Positions 29,718 through 40,564 of a stretch of DNA of 64,000 bases are shown piece by piece (within the stretch, counting starts at the first letter, position 1; every line of letters starts with the position of its first letter). The translations under genes were made by a program, and so were the position numbers. A model generated the notes under the pieces. The model did no database searches, was not told the DNA's origin, and worked only from the letters and a program-made list of their open reading frames with translations. This stretch comes from Streptococcus sp. Its GTDB lineage: Bacteria > Bacillota > Bacilli > Lactobacillales > Streptococcaceae. The stretch is taken from NCBI GenBank assembly GCA_030528055.1, contig JAUMZQ010000008.1, forward strand, positions 1 to 64,000, written 5' to 3'.

Positions 29718-31499
29718 ATGAAACAACCATCAAGTTTTGCTCGTTTATGGAGCTACTTAAAAGTTTATCAACTGTCTGTTCTTCTCGCTATTTTCCTAAA
29801 AATCGTTAGTGTCATCATGAGCGTTTTAGAGCCAGTCGTTTTGGGTCTAGCTATCACTGAATTGACAAAAAATCTCTTAGATATGGCAAATGGTGTAGCA
29901 GGAGCTAGCCTCAATACTTCTTATGTCATCTGGATTTTAGTTTTGTATCTATTACGAGGTTTGTTTTATGAGCTGGGGGCTTATTATTCCAATTACTTTA
30001 TGACCAATGCGGTGCAAGATACAGTAAAGGACTTGCGAAATGAATTGAGCTACAAACTCAACAACATTCCCGTATCTTATTTTGATAAACACCAATTCGG
30101 TGACTTGCTAGGACGATTTACAAGTGATGTCGAAACGGTCTCCAACACCCTCCAACAATCCTTTTTACAGATAGTCAATGCTGTTTTCACTATCCTTTTT
30201 GTTGTGGTCGTGGTCTTGTATCTGAACCTCTACCTAGCTCTTGTCGTAATTATCAGTATTCCAGTTACCTATCTGGTTGCTCGCTTTATCTTGAAAAAAT
30301 CTCAGCCTTATTTTAAGAAACAAGCAAATATCTTGGGAAGTCTGAATGGTTTTGTACAGGAAAATTTAACAGGTTTTAATATTTTAAAACTCTATGGTCG
30401 AGAAGAAAGCTCCAGTGAAGAGTTTCGCTCAATCACAAAAAATCTTCAAGAAGTTGGTTTTAAAGCTAGTTTTATCTCTGGTTTGATGTGGCCAGTCTTG
30501 AATGCCATCTCTGACATTACCTATCTACTAGTAGCCTTACTCGGTGGCTTACAGGTAGTTGCAGGAAAGCTAACCATTGGGAATATGCAGGCCTTTGTCC
30601 AGTATGTCTGGCAAATCAATCAACCCATTCAAAACTTAGCCCAACTATCAAGCCAACTCCAAAGCGCTGCGTCCTCTCTTGAGCGGATTTTTCAAGTTTT
30701 AGATGAACCGGATGAAATCCTTGAACAGATAGAACCCCTAGAGAAAAACTTAACAGGACAGGTTAGTTTTGAGCAAGTTGATTTTCAATATACAGCGGAC
30801 AGACCCTTAATTCGCAATTTTAACCTAGAAGTCCAACCGGGAGAGATGATTGCGATTGTGGGGCCGACTGGAGCAGGAAAAACAACTCTAATCAATCTTC
30901 TCATGCGTTTTTACGATGTAACGAATGGTCGTATCTGCGTTGATGGACACGACATTCGCCATTTATCGCGACAAGAATACCGCAAACAATTTGGTATGGT
31001 TTTACAAGACGCATGGCTGTACGAAGGAACGATTAAGGAAAATCTTCGTTTTGGGAACTTAGAAGCTAGCGATGAAGAAATCATTGCTGCCGCCGAAGCT
31101 GCAAACGTTGACCACTTTATTCGGACACTTCCCGGTGGCTATGATATGGAAATGAACCAAGAATCTAGTAACATCTCACTAGGTCAAAAACAACTATTAA
31201 CGATTGCTCGTGCCTTACTGGCTAATCCAAAAATTTTAATCTTAGATGAGGCGACTTCATCTGTCGACACTCGTCTTGAGTTGCTCATTCAAAAAGCTAT
31301 GAAACGACTCATGCAAGGAAGAACTAGCTTTGTGATTGCACACCGTTTATCCACTATTCAAGAAGCAGATAAAATCCTTGTTTTAAAAGACGGACAAATC
31401 ATTGAACAAGGAAATCACCAATCTCTTCTCTCAGAAAAAGGTTTTTACTATGATTTGTATATGAGCCAGTTTTCTAAAAAAGATAACCAAGTAGGTTAG
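29718..31499 (+). CDS. ABC exporter half-transporter with catalytic ATP site
   Basis: A 593-residue protein with six membrane helices and an ATPase domain: GPTGAGKTT, a changed signature ISLGQ in place of LSGGQ, and a canonical LDEATSSVD Walker B with catalytic glutamate. Paired with the upstream protein this gives one consensus site (this Walker A/B with the partner's LSGGQ) and one degenerate site, the standard heterodimer asymmetry. AGGAGGA precedes the ATG. A terminator follows. Confidence 0.9.
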   Translation: MKQPSSFARLWSYLKVYQLSVLLAIFLKIVSVIMSVLEPVVLGLAITELTKNLLDMANGVAGASLNTSYVIWILVLYLLRGLFYELGAYYSNYFMTNAVQDTVKDLRNELSYKLNNIPVSYFDKHQFGDLLGRFTSDVETVSNTLQQSFLQIVNAVFTILFVVVVVLYLNLYLALVVIISIPVTYLVARFILKKSQPYFKKQANILGSLNGFVQENLTGFNILKLYGREESSSEEFRSITKNLQEVGFKASFISGLMWPVLNAISDITYLLVALLGGLQVVAGKLTIGNMQAFVQYVWQINQPIQNLAQLSSQLQSAASSLERIFQVLDEPDEILEQIEPLEKNLTGQVSFEQVDFQYTADRPLIRNFNLEVQPGEMIAIVGPTGAGKTTLINLLMRFYDVTNGRICVDGHDIRHLSRQEYRKQFGMVLQDAWLYEGTIKENLRFGNLEASDEEIIAAAEAANVDHFIRTLPGGYDMEMNQESSNISLGQKQLLTIARALLANPKILILDEATSSVDTRLELLIQKAMKRLMQGRTSFVIAHRLSTIQEADKILVLKDGQIIEQGNHQSLLSEKGFYYDLYMSQFSKKDNQVG

Positions 31500-31538
31500 T
31501 TCTTAAAAACTATTTTTCCTTATCAACGTATCAAAATA

Positions 31539-31569
31539 ACAGACAGATTTTTAAAATTTGTCTGTTTTT
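31539..31569 (+). terminator. Terminator of the ABC exporter operon
   Basis: ACAGACA and TGTCTGT form the base of a stem with A/T-rich inner pairs, followed by five Ts. Confidence 0.8.
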
Positions 31570-31637
31570 GATGTCTTCTAAAAATAGAAAGGACACCATG
31601 ATTTTATCTGTAAAAACGCTCTTTTTAGCCCGTAGTA

Positions 31638-31646
31638 TGCTATAAT
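31638..31646 (+). promoter_or_regulatory. hsd operon promoter
   Basis: TGCTATAAT is a perfect extended -10, 32 bases before hsdR. No clear -35. Confidence 0.65.
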
Positions 31647-31678
31647 AAATGTAATTATGTGACAAGGGGCGGTTTTGT

Positions 31679-34669
31679 ATGAAATATAGGAGTGAGTCGG
31701 ATTTTGAAAAACAACTGATTTATCAACTTGAAAATGGAGAGAGTCAGTGGACTTATCGCAAAGACCTAACAACAGAGGACAAGTTGTGGGATAACTTTTT
31801 TGAGAAGTTAGAGCAAAACAATGTGTCTGAACTAGATGGACATGCTCTGACAAAACAAGAAAAAGAACAGGTCAAAAATCAGTTCAATTTTGCCAATTAT
31901 TTTAGTGCAGCAAAATGGCTGACAGGTGAAAATGGAATTGCTAAGGTCAGTGTTCAACGCGAAGAGGCTAGTCTAGGGACTATTCGTCTCTCAGTCATCT
32001 GGCGTGACAATATCGCTGGCGGAAAATCCTCCTATGAAGTCGTTCGTCAGGTCAAAAGAAATAAAGTTTCTAGCCTTGATAAAGATAGACGCTTTGACGT
32101 GACCTTGCTTATCAATGGACTTCCCATGATTCATATCGAGCTTAAAAACCGTCAGCATGCTTTTATGGATGCCTTTCGTCAGATTAAAAAATACGACAGA
32201 GAAGGCATGTTTAGAGGGATTTTCTCTAGCTTGCAAATGTTTGTTGTCTCAAACATCACGGAGACTAGATACATCGCTGCGGCCAAAGAAGATAAACTCA
32301 ATGAGACCTTTCTCACTAAGTGGGTAGATGAAAACAATAGCCCTGTTATAGATTTAACGAGCTTTGCAAGAGATGTTCTCTCCATACCTAGAGCTCACCA
32401 AATGGTCATGCAGTATAGTGTTCTTGACAATGAGAAAAAAGCACTTATCCTCATGCGCCCTTATCAAATCCATGCCATCGAAGCCGTCCAAGAAGCAAGT
32501 AAAAGAGGTCAGTCAGGCTATATCTGGCACACGACTGGCTCTGGAAAAACCTTGACATCATACAAGGTTGCAAGAAACCTACTGACGATTCCGTCTATTG
32601 ATAAAACGGTCTTTCTGGTAGATAGACGAGACCTTGACCAGCAGACAACAACGAGTTTCCTCTCTTATGCGGTCAACGATGTCATTGATATAGATGAAAC
32701 GGACAATACCAAAGATTTGGCACAGCGTCTTTATAGCAATGACCGTAGAGTTATCGTGACGACTATTCAAAAAATGGCAAATCTTCTACGTAAGATTGAT
32801 GAGGGCAAATACCAGCGTGAAGCTAAAAAAATAGCTGGGGTTCGCCTTGCTTTTGTCGTAGATGAGTGCCACCGTGCAGTCACTCCACAGACAAAGCGTG
32901 AGATTCAGAGATTCTTTAAACACTCTCTCTGGTATGGCTTTACAGGCACACCGATTTTTGCAGAAAATAAACGTCAGCAAGTGGGAGATTTGGAACAAAC
33001 GACTGAAACACTCTATGGCTCTTGTCTTCACAACTACACCGTGGCTAATGCCATTCATGACAAGTCAGTTCTAGGTTTTCAAGTGGAGTATATCAAGACC
33101 CTTGCAGATGATATTGACGAGGCAAAAATTGATAGTTCCATCTATGAACAAGAAAAACACATGATTGAAGTTCTTAGGCACATCTTTCGTAAAACGCAGA
33201 CAGGTTTTGGGATAAAAAATGGTGTCGGCAAGACCTATGATGCTATTTTGACAGTAAAATCTATCGCTCAAGCCCAAGCCTACTATGATTTGATCAAACG
33301 TATCAAGGCAGGTCAGGTGGTTGGTTTTGACATTCCACAGTTGATAAAGAAAGTTTTGCCAGACTTTCCAAAAGTGACGATCACTTACTCGGTGACAGAA
33401 AATGAGGAAGACTCCACCTATAATCAAGATAAGATGAAAGAAGTCCTAACAGACTACAGCCGAGAGTTTGGTAAACACTATGGCATGAGTGAGTTGAACA
33501 GTTTTAATAGAGATGTCAATGACCGCCTTGCCCGTAAGCAAGACCGCTACCAAAAACGTTCCGAACAACTTGACCTTATCATCGTTGTGAATAGGCTCTT
33601 GACAGGATTTGATGCTCCTTGTCTTTCTCAGCTCTTTATCGACAGAAAGCCTATGAAACCGCAAGACATCATCCAAGCCTTTAGTAGAACCAATCGGATA
33701 TTTGACCGTCAAAAGCAGTATGGTCTCATCACCGTCTTTCAGGTGCCTAATCTCTTTAAAGAAAAGGTCGACGCTGCTTTAAAACTCTACTCAAATGGCG
33801 GAGAAAGTCATGTCTTAGCCCCAGAGTTTGATGAGGAAAAGAGAAACTTTGAAAGTAAACTATCAGCACTTGAGGCCTGTGTTTCTGATGAGGTTAGTCT
33901 AGGGATCCCGATAGAAGTTGCCGATACTCGCTTACTCAAGGAAGCAGCTAAGGCTTATCAAGGTTTTGACAAACTCTTTGCCTCTATCCAAGTCTATAGC
34001 GACTATGATGAAGAGGCTATTTTCAAAGAGTTTGGCTTAACCAGAGAGAAGATTGAGGGCTATACAGCCACTTATGAGAATATCATTGCAGAACTACGCT
34101 CTAGAAAAGATAAGGACGATGACGAGGAACCTATTGATGTTGAGTTTGAGCTGATGACTGTTCATAAGGATGAGATCAACTACACCTATATCCTAAGCCT
34201 TATCCAGACACTAGTCACACAAGCACAGGATGACAAGACCACCATTAGCCAAAAGGATAGAGAGGATATCGATGCTTATATCAGCAACCTCTCACAGACC
34301 AATCAACCACTAGCAGATCTCATCACAAATATCTGGAAAAATGTTCAGGAAGATCCAAAGAAATACCTAAATCAATCAATGGCTAATGTCTTAGATCAAA
34401 TGATAGATGAAGCGGTGCTAACGATTGTCAAGGACTTTGCCAAAAAATGGTATGTCGGTGAGGAAGAGTTTTTGTTCTTAGTTGAAAACTACAATCCTAA
34501 CCACAGCAAACAACTAGGTGAAAATGAATTCACAGCCAGTCAAGACTATGAAAACTACAAACTAGAAGTGCGAGAACCTCTCTCAAAACTGGCTTATAAA
34601 AAAGAAATCAAACTGGCTTACAAAGAACTAGTCAAAGATAAAATCGAACCCTTGAGAAGAAAAGGGTAG
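31679..34669 (+). CDS. hsdR: Type I restriction endonuclease subunit R
   Basis: HsdR cuts foreign DNA after translocating it, as part of the R2M2S1 complex. The 996-residue protein has the N-terminal nuclease core with Asp140 and E-L-K at 154-156, then a superfamily 2 motor: TGSGKT with Lys290, DECH at 395-398 and the helicase block FSRTNRIF. No frameshift is seen. AGGGGCGG precedes the ATG. It is the first gene of a three-gene operon; hsdS follows after 14 bases. Confidence 0.95.
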   Translation: MKYRSESDFEKQLIYQLENGESQWTYRKDLTTEDKLWDNFFEKLEQNNVSELDGHALTKQEKEQVKNQFNFANYFSAAKWLTGENGIAKVSVQREEASLGTIRLSVIWRDNIAGGKSSYEVVRQVKRNKVSSLDKDRRFDVTLLINGLPMIHIELKNRQHAFMDAFRQIKKYDREGMFRGIFSSLQMFVVSNITETRYIAAAKEDKLNETFLTKWVDENNSPVIDLTSFARDVLSIPRAHQMVMQYSVLDNEKKALILMRPYQIHAIEAVQEASKRGQSGYIWHTTGSGKTLTSYKVARNLLTIPSIDKTVFLVDRRDLDQQTTTSFLSYAVNDVIDIDETDNTKDLAQRLYSNDRRVIVTTIQKMANLLRKIDEGKYQREAKKIAGVRLAFVVDECHRAVTPQTKREIQRFFKHSLWYGFTGTPIFAENKRQQVGDLEQTTETLYGSCLHNYTVANAIHDKSVLGFQVEYIKTLADDIDEAKIDSSIYEQEKHMIEVLRHIFRKTQTGFGIKNGVGKTYDAILTVKSIAQAQAYYDLIKRIKAGQVVGFDIPQLIKKVLPDFPKVTITYSVTENEEDSTYNQDKMKEVLTDYSREFGKHYGMSELNSFNRDVNDRLARKQDRYQKRSEQLDLIIVVNRLLTGFDAPCLSQLFIDRKPMKPQDIIQAFSRTNRIFDRQKQYGLITVFQVPNLFKEKVDAALKLYSNGGESHVLAPEFDEEKRNFESKLSALEACVSDEVSLGIPIEVADTRLLKEAAKAYQGFDKLFASIQVYSDYDEEAIFKEFGLTREKIEGYTATYENIIAELRSRKDKDDDEEPIDVEFELMTVHKDEINYTYILSLIQTLVTQAQDDKTTISQKDREDIDAYISNLSQTNQPLADLITNIWKNVQEDPKKYLNQSMANVLDQMIDEAVLTIVKDFAKKWYVGEEEFLFLVENYNPNHSKQLGENEFTASQDYENYKLEVREPLSKLAYKKEIKLAYKELVKDKIEPLRRKG

Positions 34670-34683
34670 GAGAAGATAAACAC

Positions 34684-35844
34684 ATGACAAAACAACATAT
34701 CCCCAAAATCCGTTTTCAAGGATTTGATGAAGAGTGGGAAGATAAAAAAATTGGAGAAGTTTTTAGAGAAAGAAATCAACGTGAAGCAGAGGGTGAATTA
34801 ATTTCTGTTACAATTAACTCTGGAGTTGTTAGAGCTAGTGAGTTAGACAGAAAAGATAATTCTAGTAAAAATAAATCAAATTATAAAAAAGTTGAAGTAG
34901 GGGATATTGCTTATAATTCTATGAGAATGTGGCAGGGAGCTAGTGGTGTGAGTAATTATTCAGGTATAGTTAGTCCAGCCTATACTGTTATTTACCCACA
35001 TGAAAATATTAGTGTTAGTATTGAGTTTATTGCTAAACTTTTTAAAACTTCAAAAATGATTAATGTTTTTCAAATTAACTCACAAGGTTTGACTTCAGAT
35101 ACTTGGAATTTGAAGTATCCATTATTAAAAAATATTAAAATCTCCCTCCCCACTCTCCCCGAGCAAGAATCAATCGGTCAGCTTTTCCGTACTTTAGACG
35201 AGTTGATTTCTGCCTACAAGGAGAATTTAGAGCAGTACCAAAATTTAAAGACCAGTATGCTCTCTAAAATGTTTCCCAAAGAAGGGCAAAAACAACCTGA
35301 AATTCGCCTAGATGGATTTGATGGCGATTGGGAAGAAAGAGAGTTAGGAGAAGAGGTTAATTTTTTAAATGAAAAAAGAGTTCCTATAGATTCTAGTGAT
35401 AGATTAAGTGGATGTTTTCCGTATTATGGAGCTAGTGGTGTTATAGATTATATTGATAATTATATTTTTGATGGAGAATATGTTCTTTTAGCTGAGGATG
35501 GAGCTAATATTGTGATGAGAAATAGTCCAATTGCTTATTTAACATCAGGTAAATTTTGGTTAAATAATCATGCCCATATCATGGAAATGAAAGAAGGTTC
35601 AAATGTTTTTTTAATGAATTTATTAGAAAAAGAAGATTATGTTAAATATAATACAGGAACAGCACAACCTAAATTAAATTCAAAAACCGTTAAAAAAATT
35701 AAACTATATTTCCCTATTCCTGATGAACAGGAAGCCATTGGTGCTTTCTTTGCCAACTTAGATGAGACGATTTCTTCCTATCAGGATAAGATTGGTCAGC
35801 TTGAACTGCTCAAAAAGAATTTGCTGGCTCAGATGTTTATCTGA
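34684..35844 (+). CDS. hsdS: Type I restriction-modification specificity subunit S
   Basis: HsdS reads the two halves of the target site through two target-recognition domains (about residues 15-160 and 215-345). These are separated and closed by conserved helices that repeat each other: LPEQESIGQLFRTLDELIS and PDEQEAIGAFFANLDETIS. Both recognition domains are visibly richer in A/T than the conserved parts, as expected of exchanged domains. The 386-residue gene is complete. No inverted repeats, extra hsdS pieces or recombinase are nearby, so phase variation is not indicated here. Confidence 0.93.
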   Translation: MTKQHIPKIRFQGFDEEWEDKKIGEVFRERNQREAEGELISVTINSGVVRASELDRKDNSSKNKSNYKKVEVGDIAYNSMRMWQGASGVSNYSGIVSPAYTVIYPHENISVSIEFIAKLFKTSKMINVFQINSQGLTSDTWNLKYPLLKNIKISLPTLPEQESIGQLFRTLDELISAYKENLEQYQNLKTSMLSKMFPKEGQKQPEIRLDGFDGDWEERELGEEVNFLNEKRVPIDSSDRLSGCFPYYGASGVIDYIDNYIFDGEYVLLAEDGANIVMRNSPIAYLTSGKFWLNNHAHIMEMKEGSNVFLMNLLEKEDYVKYNTGTAQPKLNSKTVKKIKLYFPIPDEQEAIGAFFANLDETISSYQDKIGQLELLKKNLLAQMFI

Positions 35845-35898
35845 GAAAGTCAGTTTCTTTGCTCTGCTATTTTCAAAAAACAAAAAGGACTACAAACC

Positions 35899-37503
35899 AT
35901 GTCAGAACAACTACACTCTTCCCAAGCACTTTATCAGGCGCTTTGGAACTCTGCCGATATTCTCAGGTCTAAGATGGACGCCAACGACTACAAGTCCTAT
36001 CTACTTGGGATTATCTTTTACAAATACCTTTCAGACAAGCTCATTTTAGAGGCTGTCAGTCTCCTTGACCAATCAGCCGATAACTTGATGGACGCTCTTG
36101 CTATCTACCAAAAAGGTTACCAAGATAAAGAGACACGCGAGGACTTACTAGAGACGCTCAGAGATGAGTTTAGCTATGCCATTGAGCCAGACTTGACTTT
36201 TACGGCTCTTGTCAAGCGAATCAATGAGGGAACTTTCCAACTAGAAGAGTTGGTACAAGGTTTTCGCAATATTGAGCAAGAGGACGAACTCTTTGAAAAT
36301 CTCTTTGAAGACATTGACCTTTACTCTAAAAAACTAGGAGCGACACCACAAAAGCAAAATCAGACGATTTCTAGTGTCATGCGTGCCTTGGATGTGCTAG
36401 ATGTGGCAGAGCATGCTGGTGATATGCTAGGAGACGCCTACGAATATCTGATCGGTCAGTTTGCCACTGAGTCAGGGAAAAAAGCAGGAGAGTTCTACAC
36501 ACCTCAACCTGTCGCCAAGCTCATGACCCAGATTACGCTACTAGGTCGTGAGAACAAAAAGGGTTTCAGCCTGTACGACGCAACCATCGGTTCAGGCTCA
36601 CTCCTCCTCAATGCTAAAAAGTACAGCCAGCAACCAAACACCATTAACTATTTTGGTCAAGAGCTCAACACCTCAACCTACAACCTTGCTCGCATGAATA
36701 TGATTTTGCATGGCGTTCCTGTCGAGAACCAAAATCTCCATAATGGTGATACTCTTGATGAAGATTGGCCGACACAAGAGCCGACCAACTTTGACGCTGT
36801 CCTCATGAACCCGCCCTATTCTGCCAACTGGTCAGCAGGCTCAAACTTCCTCCAAGACCCAAGGTTCTCTCCCTATGGTGTCCTAGCTCCCAAGTCTAAG
36901 GCAGACTTTGCCTTTCTCTTGCACGGTTATTACCACCTCAAGCAAGACGGTGGTGTGATGGCAATCGTCCTACCTCACGGTGTACTCTTTAGAGGAAATG
37001 CCGAGGGTAAAATCAGGCAACGTCTCCTCAAAGAAGGAGCTATTGATACCGTCATTGGACTACCTGCTAATATCTTTTTCAATACCAGTATTCCAACGAC
37101 CGTTATCATTCTCAAAAAAGACCGCACCAATCGTGATGTTTATTTTATTGATGCCTCAAAAGAATTTGACAAAGGTAAAAACCAAAACATCATGACAGAT
37201 AGCCACATAGAAAAGATACTAGACGCCTATACTTCTAGAGAAAACATCGACAAGTTCGCCTACCTAGCAAGCTATGAGGACATCAAGGCCAACGACTACA
37301 ATCTCAATATCCCACGCTATGTGGATACCTTTGAAGAGGAAGAAGTAGCTCCTCTAACAGATATCTTAGAGGGGATTACAAAGACCAATCAAACCATTGA
37401 GACCAAGACAGCGGATTTGTTGTCTATGTTGGGACAGCTAAAGGGAACAACCCAAGAAGCCGACGACGAACTCAAAGCCTTTGTAAAAGGATTTAAAGGG
37501 TAG
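35899..37503 (+). CDS. hsdM: Type I restriction-modification DNA methyltransferase subunit M
   Basis: HsdM methylates adenine N6 at the sites chosen by HsdS. The 534-residue protein has an N-terminal helical domain, the S-adenosylmethionine motif DATIGSGS starting at Asp227, and the catalytic NPPY at 304-307. AAAGGA is nine bases before the ATG, and 54 bases separate it from hsdS. It is last in the operon, an uncommon order. The gene looks intact, as it must be to protect the host while hsdR is intact. Confidence 0.95.
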   Translation: MSEQLHSSQALYQALWNSADILRSKMDANDYKSYLLGIIFYKYLSDKLILEAVSLLDQSADNLMDALAIYQKGYQDKETREDLLETLRDEFSYAIEPDLTFTALVKRINEGTFQLEELVQGFRNIEQEDELFENLFEDIDLYSKKLGATPQKQNQTISSVMRALDVLDVAEHAGDMLGDAYEYLIGQFATESGKKAGEFYTPQPVAKLMTQITLLGRENKKGFSLYDATIGSGSLLLNAKKYSQQPNTINYFGQELNTSTYNLARMNMILHGVPVENQNLHNGDTLDEDWPTQEPTNFDAVLMNPPYSANWSAGSNFLQDPRFSPYGVLAPKSKADFAFLLHGYYHLKQDGGVMAIVLPHGVLFRGNAEGKIRQRLLKEGAIDTVIGLPANIFFNTSIPTTVIILKKDRTNRDVYFIDASKEFDKGKNQNIMTDSHIEKILDAYTSRENIDKFAYLASYEDIKANDYNLNIPRYVDTFEEEEVAPLTDILEGITKTNQTIETKTADLLSMLGQLKGTTQEADDELKAFVKGFKG

Positions 37504-37625
37504 AAAATCATCAAGTTTGACACTAGCTGTTTTGAAGCTATTTACTGATTCTTTCTACCTAAAATGATGTACCCAACAATCCATTTTCCCATATAAGAGA
37601 AAAAAATAAACCTTCTCAAAAATTT

Positions 37626-37634
37626 TGTTAGAAT
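37626..37634 (+). promoter_or_regulatory. Promoter of the MFS gene
   Basis: TGTTAGAAT is an extended -10 about 30 bases before the gene. Confidence 0.45.
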
Positions 37635-37664
37635 AAAAACATTATTTTTGAGGAGGTATTTGTT

Positions 37665-38852
37665 ATGAATCGACAGGCTATCCAACTAATTGCACGTGGT
37701 GCGATTAATAAGATTGGCAACATGCTCTATGACTATGGGAACAATATTTGGCTCGTCTCTCTCGGCTCTATTGGACAGACGATTTTAGGGATTTATCAGA
37801 CGACTGATTTGCTGACTTCCATTTTGTTCAACCCAATTGGTGGTGCAATCGTAGACCGTTTTTCACGCCGAAAGGTATTGATGACGACAGACTTGGTTTG
37901 TGCTAGCTTGTGCCTGTTCATTTCCTTTATCACAGATGATAAGATTATGATTGCTGCCTTGGTTTTTGCAAATATAGTGCAGGCCATTGCCTTTGCTTTT
38001 TCCAGACCGGCAAATAAATCTTACATTACAGAAATTGTAGAAAAAGAAGACATTGTCACTTATAACTCTCATTTAGAAATGGCTTTACAAGTGATTAGTG
38101 TCTCTGCACCATTGCTGTCCTTTTTTGTGATGCATTTTGGAAATCTCCGAATCACTCTTCTTTTAGACGCATTGAGTTTCTTTTTAGCCTTTGTTCTAGT
38201 GTATTTTTTACCTCATCATCAGATTGAGAAAAAAACAAGCCCACTCAGTGTGGTTAATGTCTTAAAAGATATTAAAGCTGGTTTTACTTACATCAGACAA
38301 GAAAAAGAGATTTTCTTTCTTTTGCTAGTGGCTTCTAGTGTTAACTTTTTCTTTGCTGCCTTTAATTACCTTTTGCCTTTTACGGACAAGCTCTTTAGAC
38401 AGGAAGGTTTTTATGCCACACTGTTGACTCTGGGAGCTATTGGCTCTATTATCGGTGCCTTGATTGCTAACAAAATTCCCGCCACTATGAAAAATCTACT
38501 CAACGCACTCTTATTGACAGGCGTAGGAGTTTTTCTTGTGGGAGTCATGACTTTCTTTCCTCTTTCTTCCTATTTTGCTTATGGGGGCAATTTTATCTGC
38601 GAATTGTTCATGACTGTTTTTAATATTCATTTTTTCAGTCAGGTGCAGACAAGGGTTGATAAAAACTATCTTGGGCGCGTCTTGTCTACGATTTTCACTT
38701 TGGCAATATTGTTTATGCCTTTAGCAACCTTTCTGATGACTGTTCTACCCAGTGTTCATTTATTTTCTTTTTGTATCATTGGTTTGGGAGTAGTGGTACT
38801 CTCGGTCTTTTCTAAGCTATACCAAGCTCGGAAACGGACTACTCATTCATAG
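37665..38852 (+). CDS. MFS transporter, MefA-like antiporter fold
   Basis: A 395-residue protein with about 12 membrane helices and the MFS loop motif between helices 2 and 3 (GGAIVDRFSRRKV). The general layout resembles macrolide-efflux and related MFS proteins, but substrate cannot be read from sequence. AGGAGG is eight bases before the ATG. It stands alone between the hsd operon and the obg region. Confidence 0.82.
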   Translation: MNRQAIQLIARGAINKIGNMLYDYGNNIWLVSLGSIGQTILGIYQTTDLLTSILFNPIGGAIVDRFSRRKVLMTTDLVCASLCLFISFITDDKIMIAALVFANIVQAIAFAFSRPANKSYITEIVEKEDIVTYNSHLEMALQVISVSAPLLSFFVMHFGNLRITLLLDALSFFLAFVLVYFLPHHQIEKKTSPLSVVNVLKDIKAGFTYIRQEKEIFFLLLVASSVNFFFAAFNYLLPFTDKLFRQEGFYATLLTLGAIGSIIGALIANKIPATMKNLLNALLLTGVGVFLVGVMTFFPLSSYFAYGGNFICELFMTVFNIHFFSQVQTRVDKNYLGRVLSTIFTLAILFMPLATFLMTVLPSVHLFSFCIIGLGVVVLSVFSKLYQARKRTTHS

Positions 38853-38951
38853 CCAAAGACATTTTGACAAGATTAGTTTCGCTACAGACGGACTGTTTGG
38901 TCAGGCAGATTGGTTTTTATTTTAAGAGAATGACAAAGAAATTATAATTGA

Positions 38952-38980
38952 TTGAAAAAAGAATGAAATCGTGTTAGAAT
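38952..38980 (+). promoter_or_regulatory. Promoter of the DUF4044 gene
   Basis: TTGAAA (38952-38957) and TAGAAT (38975-38980) are 17 bases apart, with an extended TGT. Confidence 0.8.
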
Positions 38981-39014
38981 ATAGCTAGTAATTTTGAAAA
39001 CAGAGGTAAGACTT

Positions 39015-39146
39015 GTGGCATTTGGTGACAATGGACGACGTAAAAAAACAGGATTTGAAAAATTGACCATGGTAGTCGTAATTATCATGCTCATTGTAAC
39101 AGTAGGAGCAATTTTTGCTTCAGCTCTTAGTGCAATCTTATCTTAA
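39015..39146 (+). CDS. DUF4044 membrane micro-protein
   Basis: A 43-residue protein with a basic N-terminus (DNGRRKKTGFEKLT) and one membrane helix (about residues 19-41). It matches the DUF4044 family of tiny streptococcal and lactobacillar membrane proteins of unknown function. The start is GTG 39015, seven bases after AGAGGT. It has a near-consensus promoter 34 bases upstream and a perfect terminator downstream, strong support for a real monocistronic gene. It is easily missed because of its size. Confidence 0.82.
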   Translation: MAFGDNGRRKKTGFEKLTMVVVIIMLIVTVGAIFASALSAILS

Positions 39147-39165
39147 TGCACTTTTCTAATCCCGC

Positions 39166-39191
39166 AAACGCTTTTACTTAAGCGTTTTTTT
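39166..39191 (+). terminator. Terminator of the DUF4044 gene
   Basis: AAACGCTT and AAGCGTTT form a perfect 8-base-pair stem around TTACTT, followed by Ts to 39191. Confidence 0.92.
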
Positions 39192-39217
39192 ATAGTAAAA
39201 AAGTGAGAAAATAATTT

Positions 39218-40528
39218 ATGAGTATGTTTTTAGATACAGCTAAAATTCAAGTAAAAGCTGGAAAAGGTGGCGATGGCATGGTTGCGTTTCGCCGTGAAAA
39301 ATACGTTCCCAACGGTGGACCTTGGGGCGGTGACGGTGGTCGTGGTGGCGATGTTGTCTTTGTCGTGGACGAGGGTCTGCGTACTTTGATGGATTTTCGT
39401 TACCAACGGCATTTTAAAGCACAGTCTGGTGAGAAAGGAATGACCAAAGGCATGCACGGTCGTGGAGCTTCTAACTTGGTTATTCGTGTCCCACAAGGAA
39501 CGACTGTTCGTGATTTAGCGACAGGAAAAGTCGTGACAGACTTGGTCGAAAACGGACAAGAATTTGTCGTGGCTCATGGTGGTCGTGGCGGTCGTGGAAA
39601 TATCCGTTTTGCAACTCCCAAAAATCCTGCTCCAGAAATTTCTGAAAACGGAGAACCGGGTCAAGAACGAGAATTGTCCTTAGAATTAAAAGTTTTAGCA
39701 GATGTGGGGCTAGTTGGTTTTCCTTCAGTTGGAAAATCAACACTTCTAAGCGTTATTACATCTGCTAAGCCAAAGATTGGAGCCTATCATTTCACAACTA
39801 TCGTGCCAAACTTAGGCATGGTGCGTACACAGTCTGGAGCTTCTTTTGCAGTGGCAGATTTGCCGGGATTGATTGAGGGAGCTAGTCAAGGTGTCGGTCT
39901 GGGAACACAGTTTCTGCGTCACATTGAGCGGACAAGGGTTATCCTACATGTCATTGACATGTCTGCTAGTGAAGGGCGAGATCCTTACGAAGACTATCTT
40001 GCTATCAATAAAGAGTTAGAATCTTACAATCTCCGCTTGATGGAACGTCCTCAAATCATTGTGGCAAACAAGATGGATATGCCAGATAGTGAAGAAAACC
40101 TTAAAATTTTCAAAGAAAAACTGGCTAAGAATTATGATGAGTTTGACGACTTGCCTCTTATTTTCCCAATTTCCAGTTTAACCAAACACGGCTTAGTTCC
40201 CTTGCTAGATGCAACGGCAGAATTGCTGGATGAAACGGATGAGTTTCTACTTTACGATGAAGCAGATATGGAAGAAGAAGCCTACTACGGATTTGATGAA
40301 GAAGCGCCAGCCTTTGAAATTTCACGTGATGATGATGCAACTTGGGTACTCACAGGAGACAAGCTAGAAAAACTCTTTACCATGACCAATTTTGAACGGG
40401 ATGAGTCCGTCATGAAATTCGCTCGTCAGTTGCGAGGCATGGGGGTTGACCAAGCCCTTCGTGCGCGTGGTGCTAAAGATGGTGACTTGGTGCGTATCGG
40501 AAAATTTGAATTTGAATTTGTAGACTAA
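39218..40528 (+). CDS. obg: GTPase Obg
   Basis: Obg is an essential GTPase linked with 50S ribosome assembly and stress control. The 436-residue protein has the glycine-rich N-terminal domain ([20 protein letters not shown]), the GTPase domain with GFPSVGKS at 167-174, DLPGLIEGA and NKMD, and the C-terminal OCT domain. Only weak AGTGAG precedes the ATG. The upstream terminator ends 26 bases before the start and no separate promoter is visible, so it may depend on read-through. Confidence 0.96.
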   Translation: MSMFLDTAKIQVKAGKGGDGMVAFRREKYVPNGGPWGGDGGRGGDVVFVVDEGLRTLMDFRYQRHFKAQSGEKGMTKGMHGRGASNLVIRVPQGTTVRDLATGKVVTDLVENGQEFVVAHGGRGGRGNIRFATPKNPAPEISENGEPGQERELSLELKVLADVGLVGFPSVGKSTLLSVITSAKPKIGAYHFTTIVPNLGMVRTQSGASFAVADLPGLIEGASQGVGLGTQFLRHIERTRVILHVIDMSASEGRDPYEDYLAINKELESYNLRLMERPQIIVANKMDMPDSEENLKIFKEKLAKNYDEFDDLPLIFPISSLTKHGLVPLLDATAELLDETDEFLLYDEADMEEEAYYGFDEEAPAFEISRDDDATWVLTGDKLEKLFTMTNFERDESVMKFARQLRGMGVDQALRARGAKDGDLVRIGKFEFEFVD

Positions 40529-40564
40529 AAAACGATTAAATCAATGAATGATGAGGTATCAACG

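Noticed and set aside
33071..33427. 118-residue open frame antisense to hsdR
   Set aside because: A shadow of a fully conserved gene, with no ribosome site or promoter.
34684..35844. Phase-variable hsdS
   Set aside because: No second hsdS fragment, inverted repeat or site-specific recombinase is present in the window, so shuffling is not supported here.
39164..39177. cre-like CAAACGCTTTTA
   Set aside because: Three mismatches at conserved positions, and the sequence is the left arm of a terminator.
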